DNA of 64,000 nucleotides, taken from positions 240,937-304,936 of the forward strand of contig NZ_BDAU01000019.1 in the NCBI RefSeq assembly GCF_001612615.1, in the 5' to 3' direction. The notes under the pieces were generated by a model. That model had not been told where the DNA came from. It did not search any database and was given only the letters and a program-made list of their open reading frames with translations. Position numbers and translations under genes: made by a program. Each line of letters opens with the position of its first letter. The stretch's first letter is position 1. This DNA is from Nocardia amikacinitolerans NBRC 108937 (GTDB lineage: Bacteria; Actinomycetota; Actinomycetes; Mycobacteriales; Mycobacteriaceae). This document shows positions 53,621 to 62,503 of the stretch, piece after piece.

Positions 53621-54148
53621 GTGCAGTTTTTCCGTTCCCGACAGCGCCTCCGCCGCCAGGTCGACCTGCGCGACGTCGAGGAGGCGGTGGCCGCGCTGGA
53701 ACTCACCGAGGCCGTCTTCAAGACGTGCCCATGGCAGCCGCGCGAGCTGGTGGAGACCGGCCTGCGCCAGTGGCTGCGCTGCTGCGGCGCGGCGATGCGC
53801 GACGGCCAGGTCATCGGCATGCCCTCGCACGCGGTGGACGAGGCGTGGCACGGGCTGATCCTGTGCACGCAGCGCTACGCCGCGTTCTGCACGGCCGCCT
53901 ACGGCCGGTTCCTGCACCACTACCCGGACGGGGACGGTCCCGCCGAACCCGCCGCGCACGGTTCGATGGCCGAGCAGCTCGGCCGCACGGTGGTGGCGTG
54001 GTCGATGGTCGCGCGACCCGGTGAGACCTGCGTGCTGTGGGATCTCGACAGCAAGGTCGGGGTCGCCGAACCGTGGGGCATCGACGCCCGGCGCGTGGCG
54101 GCGATCGAGGCCGAACTGCACCGGGCGTCGACGGGCCCCGCTAAGTGA
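53621..54148 (+). CDS. GRDP-like (PF07173-type) protein
   Basis: 175 aa. The segment VDEAWHGLILCTQRYAAFC followed by FLHHYPDG resembles the bacterial 'glycine-rich domain-containing protein-like' family, with conserved Asp-Glu, His and Cys that could form an active or metal site. No Gly-rich part is present in this protein itself; the Gly-rich stretch is in its divergent neighbour. GTG at 53621 is the start. The 3' end overlaps the convergent EphD-like gene by 8 nt. Confidence 0.68.
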   Translation: MQFFRSRQRLRRQVDLRDVEEAVAALELTEAVFKTCPWQPRELVETGLRQWLRCCGAAMRDGQVIGMPSHAVDEAWHGLILCTQRYAAFCTAAYGRFLHHYPDGDGPAEPAAHGSMAEQLGRTVVAWSMVARPGETCVLWDLDSKVGVAEPWGIDARRVAAIEAELHRASTGPAK

Positions 54149-55913
54149 GCTTCACCCGCGCCGCGAAGAACCGCACCACCGCGGGCGCGAAGCGGCTGAA
54201 CTGGTACTGCAACCGCGCCTCCGGGGTGACCGGCACGATGCTGCGGTTGCGCCGGACGGCCCGCACGATCTGATCGGCGACCTTGTCGGGCGTGTAGCGG
54301 CGCCTGCGGTACAAATCGTCGTACTTGGCCTGCTTGCGCTTCTCCTCCTCGGCGCTGACGCCCGAGAAGGTGGTGGTGGCAACGATATTGGTGTGCACGA
54401 TGCCCGGGCAGATGGTGTGCACGGAGATGCCGCGGCCCGCCAGCTCGGCGCGCAGGCAGTCGGAGAACATGAACACCGCCGACTTGCTGGTGGAGTACGC
54501 GCTGAATCCCTGCTGCGGACTGTAGGCCGCCATGCTGGACAGGTTGACGATGTGTCCGCCCAAGCCGCGCTCGGCCATGGCGGCGCCGAAGGCGCGACAG
54601 CCGTTGACCACGCCGCCGAGGTTGATCCGCAGTACCCGATCGAACTCCGCCGACGGCGTCTCGAAGAACCCGCCCGCCTGGCCGATGCCCGCGTTGTTGA
54701 TCAGGATGTCGGGCACGCCGTGCGCGGCGAACACCTCGGCCGCGTGCGCGGTGACCTCGGCTTCGTCCGAGACGTCGAGCCGATAGGCATGCGCCACACC
54801 ACCTTCCGCGGCGATCAGCTCCGCGGTCTGCTTGGCTGCGTCCAGATTGATGTCGGAGAGCACGATTTCGGCGCCGAGGCGGGCGAACGCCAGCGCGGTC
54901 TCCCGGCCGATGCCGCTGCCGCCGCCGGTGATCACCACCAGCTGGTCGTCGAATTCCTTTCGGGTCCGGTCGGTTTCCGCGCGTCGCAGGCCGCGCGGCA
55001 CCGCGCCGCCGTCGAGGGTGTCGATCAGCTCGGTGGTGGCGGTGGCCAGTAGTTCGGGGTGCGAGAACGGCATCCAGTGCCCGGCGGGCACGTCGCGCCG
55101 CCACAGCCGCGAGACCCACTTGCGCTCGTCGTCGTAGCCCGCGGGCCGCACCGCGACGTCACGACCCGCCACGATCAGCTGAACCGGCACCTCGGTGCGC
55201 CGCTCGCGCGGGGCGAGCAGCCGCGGCACGATGTTCGCGCGATAGATGCGCAGGCCGTCGACGATGTCGCGCCGGAAGGTCGGCGCCAGGGTGACGTTCG
55301 ACGCCGGGGTCTCGTTCATGAGGGAAACGACGCGCTGCCAACGTTCTTCGGTGCCGAGCGCGGTGAAAGCGGCTCGCGGCAGTACCGGCGTCATGAAGAA
55401 CGCGGTGTAGGCCGAGGACAGCAGCTGGGTGAAGGGCTGCCAGACGTTGCGCGGGGTGGGCCGGGACAGCTTGGCGCGCACCCACTTTCCGAGGTGGTCC
55501 AGGTTCGGCCCGGACACGGAGGTGAACGAGGCGATACGGTCGGCGGCGGCCGGTTCGCACACCGCCTCCCACACCTGCACCGAACCCCAGTCGTGCGCGA
55601 GGACGTGCACCGGTGCTTCCGGGCTCACCGCGTCGGCGACGGCGTAGAAGTCGGCGGCGAGCGCCTCGAGCCGGAAGTCGGCGGTGCGCCGGGTGCGGGT
55701 GGACCGGCCGTGCCCTCGGGTGTCGTATGTGACGACGTGGAACCGCGGCGTCAGCAGCGGCACCACGGCGTCCCAGAGGTGGTGGGTGTCCGGCCAGCCG
55801 TGCACGAGCACCACGGTCGGGTTGGCGGGATCGCCGTATTCGTAGACAGCGAGGTCGAATTCACCGCTGCGCACGATCCGCTCGGTCGCCGCCGAGTCGA
55901 TATCCGTCGTCAT
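54141..55913 (-). CDS. ephD: EphD-like epoxide hydrolase-SDR fusion
   Basis: 590-aa two-domain enzyme. Residues 1-300: alpha/beta hydrolase with HGWPDTHH and the epoxide hydrolase nucleophile Asp in AHDWGS, acid in GRDVAVRP and His in AGHWMPF. Residues 315-590: SDR with TGGGSGIG, NNAG, and YSTSK as YxxxK. This order is that of M. tuberculosis EphD (Rv2214c), linked to mycolate modification. ATG at 55913 has AAGGAG 6 nt upstream. It ends an operon with a ferredoxin-reductase-type gene (31 nt upstream) and a diiron-fold gene, together suggesting oxidation, epoxide opening and dehydrogenation of a lipid. Confidence 0.9.
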   Translation of the reverse strand: MTTDIDSAATERIVRSGEFDLAVYEYGDPANPTVVLVHGWPDTHHLWDAVVPLLTPRFHVVTYDTRGHGRSTRTRRTADFRLEALAADFYAVADAVSPEAPVHVLAHDWGSVQVWEAVCEPAAADRIASFTSVSGPNLDHLGKWVRAKLSRPTPRNVWQPFTQLLSSAYTAFFMTPVLPRAAFTALGTEERWQRVVSLMNETPASNVTLAPTFRRDIVDGLRIYRANIVPRLLAPRERRTEVPVQLIVAGRDVAVRPAGYDDERKWVSRLWRRDVPAGHWMPFSHPELLATATTELIDTLDGGAVPRGLRRAETDRTRKEFDDQLVVITGGGSGIGRETALAFARLGAEIVLSDINLDAAKQTAELIAAEGGVAHAYRLDVSDEAEVTAHAAEVFAAHGVPDILINNAGIGQAGGFFETPSAEFDRVLRINLGGVVNGCRAFGAAMAERGLGGHIVNLSSMAAYSPQQGFSAYSTSKSAVFMFSDCLRAELAGRGISVHTICPGIVHTNIVATTTFSGVSAEEEKRKQAKYDDLYRRRRYTPDKVADQIVRAVRRNRSIVPVTPEARLQYQFSRFAPAVVRFFAARVKLT

Positions 55914-55944
55914 CGACGTCTCCTTGTTGGTCGGAGGGCCTTCA

Positions 55945-57051
55945 CTACAGGTCGAGCACGAGACGGCCACCGTCGCAGCGCGATACGCAGGCCAGCATGT
56001 CGCCGTCCGCGCGTTCGTCCTCGGTGAGCACAGTGTCGCGATGATCCGGCTCGCCGGCCAGCACGCGGACCTTGCAGGTCCGGCAGAAGCCCTGGCGACA
56101 CGAATACGGTTGGTCGGGACGGGATTTCAGCAGTGTGGCAAGCGCGGACTCGTCGGCGGGCACTTGGAGCACCGCACCGGTGGAGGCGAGCTGGATCTCG
56201 AACGGCCGCCCGTTCACGATCGGCGGCGGCGAGAAGCGCTCGGAATGCAGTTCCACGCCGCGCATTCGGCGCACCGCTTCGGCGACGGTGGTCGTCATCG
56301 GCACGGGGCCGCAGCAGTAGACCGCGGTGCCGGTGGTCACGCCGGGCAGCAGCGCGGCCGCGTCCGGCAGACCGTGTTCGTCGTCGGTGCGCACGGTGAC
56401 CCGGTCGCCGAACGTCTCGATCTCGTCGAGGAACGGGATGGTCTCGCGGCTGCGGCCGACGTAGACCATGGACCAGTCCAGGCCGAGCCGCATCGCCAGC
56501 CGCGCCATCGGCAGGATCGGGGTGATCCCGATGCCGCCCGCGACGAAGTGCAGGTGCACCGAGGGTGAGCCGTAACCGGGCACCGCGAACGGAAAGGCGT
56601 TGCGCGGCCCGCGCACCACGATCGGCGAGCCGACCGGCAGCGCGTCGTGTACCTCCAACGAACCGCCGCCGCCCTCCGGGATGCGGCGCACCGCGACACG
56701 GTAGGCGCGGGTGTCGGCGGGGTCGCCGCACAGCGAGTACTGCCGCAACCTGCCGGACGGCAGCTCCAGATCCAGGTGCGCACCCGGCCGCCACGCGGGC
56801 AGTTCGCGCCCGTCCGGCGCCTCGAGCCGCAGGCTCACCACGTCCTGGTCGTGCGCTTCGACCCGGCGCTCGGTGACGACGAGCGCGAGCCTTCGGTCGT
56901 CGACCTTCGGGCGCAGATCCCGCCGGTTGACCAGCGTTGCCCAGCGCAACCGGGCCGAGGCGAGAGCGTCGAAGACCCGCACCGTCCGGTCCCGATCGCG
57001 CTTGCCGAACAGGTCGGCGGGCAGCTGCTCGGGGACGACCCTGGGACTCAC
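55945..57051 (-). CDS. Flavin/2Fe-2S oxidoreductase (phthalate dioxygenase reductase type)
   Basis: 368-aa electron-transfer protein: FMN/FAD domain with LRQYSLCGDPAD, NAD-binding domain with FVAGGIGITPILPM and YCCGPVPM, and a C-terminal plant-type 2Fe-2S domain with CRQGFCRTCKV and the fourth Cys in LACVSRCDG. It should pass electrons from NAD(P)H to an oxygenase. The GTG start at 57051 overlaps the preceding stop by 4 nt, so coupling to the diiron-fold protein is tight, making that protein the likely partner. Confidence 0.9.
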   Translation of the reverse strand: MSPRVVPEQLPADLFGKRDRDRTVRVFDALASARLRWATLVNRRDLRPKVDDRRLALVVTERRVEAHDQDVVSLRLEAPDGRELPAWRPGAHLDLELPSGRLRQYSLCGDPADTRAYRVAVRRIPEGGGGSLEVHDALPVGSPIVVRGPRNAFPFAVPGYGSPSVHLHFVAGGIGITPILPMARLAMRLGLDWSMVYVGRSRETIPFLDEIETFGDRVTVRTDDEHGLPDAAALLPGVTTGTAVYCCGPVPMTTTVAEAVRRMRGVELHSERFSPPPIVNGRPFEIQLASTGAVLQVPADESALATLLKSRPDQPYSCRQGFCRTCKVRVLAGEPDHRDTVLTEDERADGDMLACVSRCDGGRLVLDL

Positions 57052-57950
57052 GAGGCGACCGCGCGCGCCGCGGGCGAGGCGGCCAGGTACGCCACCGCCT
57101 GCGCGGTGGAGCCGACCGTCTCCGGGTTATAGCCGGGCTTGAAGGTGGACAGCGCGCTCCACAGCAGCGAAGGCACGCCGGGCAGGGAGCCCCGCCACAT
57201 GGCGCCGAGAACCCGCTTGATCAGGCGCGGATAGCCGAGATCGGGCAGCGTGGCGTCCTGCTGCACCATGAACTTGGTGCCGCGCACGACCAGCGAGATG
57301 AAGATCGGGAACACCAGCACCATCAGCGCCGACCTGCGGACGTATCCCGCGCCGAAGTACACCGCGACGTCGTGGGCGACATGCCGGTGCTCCACTTCCT
57401 CCGCGCCGTGCCAGCGGAAGAGGTCGGCCATCCGCGGGTCCGCGCCGAACTTCTCCAGATCGGCGTTGAGCACCCAGTCACCGAGAAAAGCGAAGAAGTG
57501 CTCGAGGCACGCGATGAACGCCAGCCGCTCGACCATGATCTGGCGCTGCGCGATGCCCTCGGCGTCCTTGGGCCCGAGCGTCTTGCGGAACAGGTATTCG
57601 GCTTGCCGCACATAGGGAGTCGGGTCGATGCCGTTGGCCGCGAGCACCTCGTGCAGCACCTTGTCGTGGGTCTCGGCGTGCATCGATTCCTGACCGATGA
57701 AGCCGAGCATGGCCTCGCGCAGCTTCGCGTCCTTGACGTAGGGCAACGCCTCGGCATACGCGGCGCAGAACATGCGCTCGCCCTCGGGCAGCAGCAGATT
57801 CAGCGAATTGATCAGATGCGAGGCGATCGGCTCCTCCGGCATCCAGTGCAGCGGAGTGTCGGACCAGTCGAACTGGACATTGCGTGCGTTGAGGGCCACC
57901 TCGCCCGGGTCGGTTTCCGGGCGCCGGTGAGCCCTGCGAAGTAGCTTCAT
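57048..57950 (-). CDS. PF10118-type ferritin-like diiron protein
   Basis: 300-aa protein of the 'predicted metal-dependent hydrolase' family PF10118. Likely metal ligands are in QESMHAETHDK and EEVEHRHVAHD; a hydrophobic stretch (ALMVLVFPIFISLVVRG) may associate with the membrane. The fold is ferritin-like, so an oxygenase or desaturase role is more natural than hydrolysis when the next gene is a 2Fe-2S reductase. ATG at 57950 has AGGAG 5 nt upstream. First gene of the three-gene operon; divergent from the WS/DGAT gene. Confidence 0.82.
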   Translation of the reverse strand: MKLLRRAHRRPETDPGEVALNARNVQFDWSDTPLHWMPEEPIASHLINSLNLLLPEGERMFCAAYAEALPYVKDAKLREAMLGFIGQESMHAETHDKVLHEVLAANGIDPTPYVRQAEYLFRKTLGPKDAEGIAQRQIMVERLAFIACLEHFFAFLGDWVLNADLEKFGADPRMADLFRWHGAEEVEHRHVAHDVAVYFGAGYVRRSALMVLVFPIFISLVVRGTKFMVQQDATLPDLGYPRLIKRVLGAMWRGSLPGVPSLLWSALSTFKPGYNPETVGSTAQAVAYLAASPAARAVAS

Positions 57951-58199
57951 CGGTACTCCTCGATCCTCATACGTGCACCTCAGCGGGCGAATCGGCACAG
58001 CGGTGCGCCGGTTCCTGCGCTGGTGTAGCAACGATCATACACATATATGGAACTAGCGGTAACACACATGAGAGTCACCGATCGGACTCGAACCCGATAC
58101 GACGGGCTATCCCACGGCATTCATCCGATGAATCCCGTTATCCAGGTTGACAATAGAGCCCACCACTGTGAGCGATCTCCCCCGGATCCGGCCCAAAAT

Positions 58200-58213
58200 T
58201 AGAACACGTTCTA
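58200..58213. promoter_or_regulatory. KstR-type operator before the WS/DGAT gene
   Basis: TAGAACACGTTCTA matches TnnAACnnGTTnnA exactly and ends 13 nt before the ATG at 58227, so a bound repressor would cover the start region. It could also affect the divergent operon beginning at 57950. Confidence 0.6.
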
Positions 58214-58226
58214 GTAGGCTTTCGCT

Positions 58227-59624
58227 ATGGAACGTTTAACCGGATTGGATGCCAGTTTCCTCTACCTCGAGACCGGGACCCAGCATCTGCACGTGTGCGC
58301 GCTGCTCATCCTCGACCCGACCGCGGACGGCGTGCGGTACTCCTTCGACTCCTTCAAGGCCGAACTCGGTCGCCGGGTGCCCCTGATTCCGCAGATGCGG
58401 CGGCGATTGCACGAGGTGCCGTTCAACCTGGACCATCCGGTCTGGGTGGAGGACCCCGACTTCGATCTCGACTACCACATCCGCCGCATCGGCATCCCGA
58501 GTCCGGGCGGCAGGCGCGAACTGGCCGAACTGGTCGGCGACATCGCCAGCAGGCCGATGGACCGCGACCGCCCACTGTGGCAGATGAACGTCGTCGAGGG
58601 CATCGACGGCGACAAGGTCGCGGTGATCTGCAAGTACCACCACGCCGCCGTGGACGGCATCACCGGCACCAACATGATGATGCACCTGTGCGACATGGAA
58701 CCGGGCGTGACACGTCCGGAGCCGACCGACGAATGGAAGCCCGAGTCCGCGCCGAACGACTGGAAACTGTTGGCGGAGGCGGCCGTTCGATTGCCCGGCA
58801 GGGCGGGCATCGTCGGCATGCTGCCCAAGACCGTCGGCATGCTCGCCGGTTTCGCGCAGCGTCGGCGAAACAACCAGGCGGGCATGGCGATTCCGCTCAC
58901 CGCGCCGCGCACACCGTTCAACAAGGCCATCACGCCGCATCGCACGGTCGCCTTCGCCGAGGCGGATCTGGCCGCCATCAAGGAGATCAAGACCGCGTTC
59001 GACGTGAAGGTCAACGACGTGGTACTGACCGTGGTCGGCGGCGTGCTGCGCGCCTATCTGGACAAGCACGGCGAACTGCCCGATCGCTCGCTCATCGCCT
59101 CGGTACCGGTGTCGGTGCACGAAGCCTCCCGGCACAAGGCCGGAATCAACAAGGTCTCCTCGCTGTTCTCCGAGCTCGGCACCGACATCGCCGACCCGGT
59201 CGAGCGACTGCGCAAGGTGGCCGCGGCGAACCGCGACGCCAAGGACGAGCACGATCTCATCGGCGCCGACTTCCTGCAGGACTGGTCACAGTACGCTCCG
59301 CCCAACACCTTTCAGCTCGCCGCGCGGGTCTACTCGTCGCTTAAGCTGGCCGAGCATCATCCGGTGGTGCACAACCTCGTCGTCTCGAACGTGCCGGGAC
59401 CGCCGATGCCGCTGTACTTCCTCGGCGTGAAGGTGAACGCGATGTATCCGTTCGGTCCGGTATTCCACGGGGCCGGGCTCACCGTCACGGTGCTGTCCAA
59501 CAACGGCGATCTCGATTTCGGGTTCATCGCCTGCAAGGAGCTCGTGCCGGATCTCAGCGCGATGGCCGATGCGGTGCCGGGCATCATCGACGAATTGCGT
59601 TCCGCGGCACACGAATCGCGGTGA
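58227..59624 (+). CDS. Wax ester synthase/diacylglycerol acyltransferase (WS/DGAT)
   Basis: 465-aa acyltransferase that makes triacylglycerol or wax esters from acyl-CoA. The catalytic motif HHAAVDG is near residues 140-146; other marks are MERLTGLDASFLYLET at the start, VNDVVLTVVGGVLR and the late NLVVSNVPGPP. The length fits the family (about 460). It is the lipid-storage enzyme of mycolate-containing bacteria. A KstR-type box lies 13 nt upstream of the start. It converges with an alpha/beta hydrolase. Confidence 0.94.
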   Translation: MERLTGLDASFLYLETGTQHLHVCALLILDPTADGVRYSFDSFKAELGRRVPLIPQMRRRLHEVPFNLDHPVWVEDPDFDLDYHIRRIGIPSPGGRRELAELVGDIASRPMDRDRPLWQMNVVEGIDGDKVAVICKYHHAAVDGITGTNMMMHLCDMEPGVTRPEPTDEWKPESAPNDWKLLAEAAVRLPGRAGIVGMLPKTVGMLAGFAQRRRNNQAGMAIPLTAPRTPFNKAITPHRTVAFAEADLAAIKEIKTAFDVKVNDVVLTVVGGVLRAYLDKHGELPDRSLIASVPVSVHEASRHKAGINKVSSLFSELGTDIADPVERLRKVAAANRDAKDEHDLIGADFLQDWSQYAPPNTFQLAARVYSSLKLAEHHPVVHNLVVSNVPGPPMPLYFLGVKVNAMYPFGPVFHGAGLTVTVLSNNGDLDFGFIACKELVPDLSAMADAVPGIIDELRSAAHESR

Positions 59625-59669
59625 CGACGAAGTGCGCACTGAGTCACGCGCATAGGTGATCCCAGCCCG

Positions 59670-59697
59670 CCCTGTTCGCCACCGACGCCGAACAGGG
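59670..59697. terminator. Hairpin between WS/DGAT and hydrolase genes
   Basis: Perfect 9-bp stem CCCTGTTCG / CGAACAGGG with a 10-nt loop, 45 nt after the WS/DGAT stop and 19 nt after the convergent hydrolase stop. No U tract. Confidence 0.5.
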
Positions 59698-59716
59698 TCG
59701 ACCGCAGCGGGTTTCG

Positions 59717-60604
59717 CTACGTCCGCGCGGTGACCGACGCGCAGCCGTCCAGCAGTGCGGGAACGAAACGCTCCGCACCGAATACGCAGCCCGCATGTCC
59801 CACACCGGCGAGATGAATGGTCGCGCCGGGAATCATGGTCGCCATCTCCAGTTGCCGATAGACCGGAATCGCCCGGTCGCGGGTCGTGATGACCACCGCA
59901 GTCGGCGCCGTGATCGTGTCGAGCCAGGCGGACGCGTCGAAGCGCCCGACCTCCGCGATCACCTGGGCCAGCGCCCACCCGCTCGTACTGCGGAACTCAC
60001 CCAGCGCCCACTTCTCGAAGCCGCCCGGCGGCCACGTGTGTTCCGGCAGCTCCGACAGTGTGCTCGCGAATTTGTCGATGCGCCGCAGCGAATACGGTCC
60101 GATGGCGTCGGCGAACGCGCCGAACGCCTGGTGGAACGCCTGCTCGCGCCACTTCTCCCGGAATCGGTACGGCGTCGCGCACAGGACCAGCCCGCCGACG
60201 CGGTCGGGATGCCGGTGCGTGGCCGTCAACGTCACCACCCCACCGAGCGAATAGCCCGCGCAGATCGGGCGCTCGACCTCCATCGCGTCGGCGACGGCGA
60301 TCACGTCGTCGGCGCAGTCGTCCACCGAGAAGCGCGGGGATCGGATGCCACGGCCGTGCCAGCGCTGGTCGAACAGGATCACGCGGTACCGCTCGGCGAG
60401 CGCTTCCAGCGCCGGAAACCAGGTGAGGCAGGCGGTGCTCGCGGTGCCGTGCAGCAGGATGAGCGTGGGAGCCCCCTCGGGTCCCGGCATGTCGACCACG
60501 TAGGTGCGTCCCCGGCCGGGCAGGTCGACCAAGCGGCCGCCCGGCACCTCCGCGATGTCGGGGACGCCCGCGCGCCGGATCAAGCGTCGGAACCGGTTCG
60601 CCAT
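59717..60604 (-). CDS. Alpha/beta hydrolase
   Basis: 295-aa hydrolase: LILLHGTASTA (oxyanion), FDQRWHGRG, AGYSLGGVV (Ser nucleophile), TRDRAIPV (acid) and GVGHAGCVFG (His). It may release or transfer lipid acyl groups; similar genes lie by WS/DGAT genes in mycobacteria. ATG at 60604 is preferred to the open frame to 60913. A KstR-type box is 30 nt upstream, in the divergent region shared with the SDR gene. Confidence 0.88.
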   Translation of the reverse strand: MANRFRRLIRRAGVPDIAEVPGGRLVDLPGRGRTYVVDMPGPEGAPTLILLHGTASTACLTWFPALEALAERYRVILFDQRWHGRGIRSPRFSVDDCADDVIAVADAMEVERPICAGYSLGGVVTLTATHRHPDRVGGLVLCATPYRFREKWREQAFHQAFGAFADAIGPYSLRRIDKFASTLSELPEHTWPPGGFEKWALGEFRSTSGWALAQVIAEVGRFDASAWLDTITAPTAVVITTRDRAIPVYRQLEMATMIPGATIHLAGVGHAGCVFGAERFVPALLDGCASVTART

Positions 60605-60633
60605 CGTCGGCCTCCTCCGGGACGAGCCGTCAC

Positions 60634-60647
60634 TGAAACAAGTTCTA
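60634..60647. promoter_or_regulatory. KstR-type operator between hydrolase and SDR genes
   Basis: TGAAACAAGTTCTA matches TnnAACnnGTTnnA exactly. A near match, TGTAACGTGTTCAC, lies at 60723-60736, closer to the SDR start at 60783. Confidence 0.55.
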
Positions 60648-60782
60648 TTCGATGATGCCACACGGTTGTGCGGCTTCTCCGCTGTGCCATCGAGCCTTCG
60701 AGCCCTAACCACCCCGGAGTTATGTAACGTGTTCACGTCGGCTTCCGCCGGCGACTGTTCCGCGACGGACGGAGGTATCGCA

Positions 60783-61523
60783 ATGGGGCGACTCACCGGC
60801 AAGGTGGCCTTGATCAGCGGCGGAGCCCGCGGCATGGGCGCCGCGCACGCCAGGAAATTCGTGGCCGAGGACGCGCGCGTGGTGCTCGGCGACATTCTCG
60901 ACGACGAGGGCAAGGCGCTGGCCGAGGAGCTCGGCGACCACGCCGTCTACGTGCACCTCGACGTCCGGCAGAAGCAGGACTGGCAGGCCGCCGCCGACGA
61001 GGCCGTGCGGCGGTTCGGCGCGCTGAACGTGCTGGTGAACAATGCCGGGATCGTCAACGGGAACCTGCTGGTGGACTTCGCGCTGGAGGAGTGGCAGCGC
61101 ATCGTCGACATCAACCTGACCGGCACGTTCCTGGGTATGCAGGCCGCGACCCCGGCGATGATCGAGGCGGGCGGGGGATCCATCGTCAACATTTCCTCCG
61201 TCGAGGGCATGCGCGGGAGCCCGGGTCTGCACGGGTACACGGCGACCAAGTTCGCGGTCCGCGGGCTCACGAAGTCGACGGCGCTCGAGTTGGCGCAGTA
61301 CGGGATTCGGGTGAATTCGGTGCACCCCGGGTTGATCAGCACGCCGATGACCGAGGGGATTCCGGCGGACTTCCTGCAGATCCCGCTAGGGCGGGCGGCG
61401 GATCCGGCCGAGGTGTCGAACTTGGTGACGTATTTGGCGAGTGATGAGTCGTCGTATTCGACGGGGGCGGAGTTCGTCATCGACGGCGGGTTGACGGTTG
61501 GGGTGCCGCACAAGTCGTTCTAG
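60783..61523 (+). CDS. FabG3-like short-chain (hydroxysteroid) dehydrogenase
   Basis: 246-aa SDR very similar in pattern to M. tuberculosis FabG3 (Rv2002), a 3-alpha/20-beta-hydroxysteroid dehydrogenase: SGGARGMG coenzyme motif, NNAG, ISS-type Ser (NISSVEG), and YTATK as YxxxK; the end GAEFVIDGGLTVG is standard. ATG at 60783 has GGAGG 7 nt upstream. A KstR-type box in its divergent upstream region agrees with a steroid-related job, though that is inference. Confidence 0.92.
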   Translation: MGRLTGKVALISGGARGMGAAHARKFVAEDARVVLGDILDDEGKALAEELGDHAVYVHLDVRQKQDWQAAADEAVRRFGALNVLVNNAGIVNGNLLVDFALEEWQRIVDINLTGTFLGMQAATPAMIEAGGGSIVNISSVEGMRGSPGLHGYTATKFAVRGLTKSTALELAQYGIRVNSVHPGLISTPMTEGIPADFLQIPLGRAADPAEVSNLVTYLASDESSYSTGAEFVIDGGLTVGVPHKSF

Positions 61524-61805
61524 GTTGCCGTTGTGCGGTGCACTGCGAGGCTCACCCGGCGGTAGTCACGACTCTGCGGGCACGGCGTTCCTCAGCGGCC
61601 CCATCGTCGGCCACGCGCCCGCAGAAAGTCGGCCGCTCCGATGGGCGCTCCGGCTGCGCACCCGCGGCGGCGCCAGCTGCACACTCAGGGGGTTACGCCT
61701 CGACGGCGCGATGGTTCTCACAGTAGACGGCATCGACTCGTTCGGCGGCAGTGAGGCTCTGGGAGAGGCGCGAGATCCCATGCAGTTCCGCGCTTTCCAC
61801 GTATC

Positions 61806-62435
61806 TCAGCTCGAAAGCAGCAGTCCCGCGGCGAGGGTGAACATCACCAGCGCGATCGCCGAATCCAGGACCCGCCAGGCCGTCGGGCGGGCGAACAGCG
61901 GGCCGAGCAGGCGGGCACCGAAGCCGAGGGTGACGAACCAGAGGATGCTGGCGAGCATCGCGCCCGCGCCGAGGAACCAGCGGTCCGGCGGGGCGTAGGT
62001 GTTGGCGAAGGAGCCGAGCAGCAGGACCGTGTCCAGGTAGACGTGCGGGTTGAGCCAAGTCAGCGCCAGGCAGGTGAGGACGGTCGCGCCGAGTGCCACC
62101 GACGTGCCCGACCCGTCCGCGCTCAGCGTGCCGCCGGAGATCGCGCGCCGCGCAGCCAGCACGCCGTAGCCGATGAGGAACGCGGCGCCCGCGTAGCGCA
62201 CCACCGTCACCACCGAGGGCAGCGACTCGACCAGCGCTCCGAAGCCCGCGATGCCCGCGGCGATCAGCACGATGTCCGACACCGCGCACACCGCGACCAC
62301 CGCGGCGACGTGCTGTCCGCGCACACCCTGGCGCAGCACGAAGGCGTTCTGCGCGCCGATCGCCACGATCAGCGACAACCCGAAACCCAAACCGGAGATG
62401 GTGGCGAAACCCGCCGAGGCAACTGTCACGTCCAT
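61806..62435 (-). CDS. lysE: LysE-family basic amino acid exporter
   Basis: 209-aa exporter with about six helices: GLGFGLSLIVAIGAQNAFVLRQG at the start (LysE/ArgO signature within it) and LALTWLNPHVYLDTVLLLG later. It should export lysine and arginine. ATG at 62435 is chosen; a TTG at 62459 would add eight residues. It is divergent from lysG by 68 nt, the same order as in Corynebacterium, where LysG with Lys, Arg or His activates lysE. The 282 nt between it and the SDR gene hold no gene. Confidence 0.92.
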   Translation of the reverse strand: MDVTVASAGFATISGLGFGLSLIVAIGAQNAFVLRQGVRGQHVAAVVAVCAVSDIVLIAAGIAGFGALVESLPSVVTVVRYAGAAFLIGYGVLAARRAISGGTLSADGSGTSVALGATVLTCLALTWLNPHVYLDTVLLLGSFANTYAPPDRWFLGAGAMLASILWFVTLGFGARLLGPLFARPTAWRVLDSAIALVMFTLAAGLLLSS

Positions 62436-62503
62436 CGACGCTAAGACCGCGCCATCCAACCAGACAAGCTAAAGATTCTGAAGCAACATTACAGTTTCTA
62501 AAT

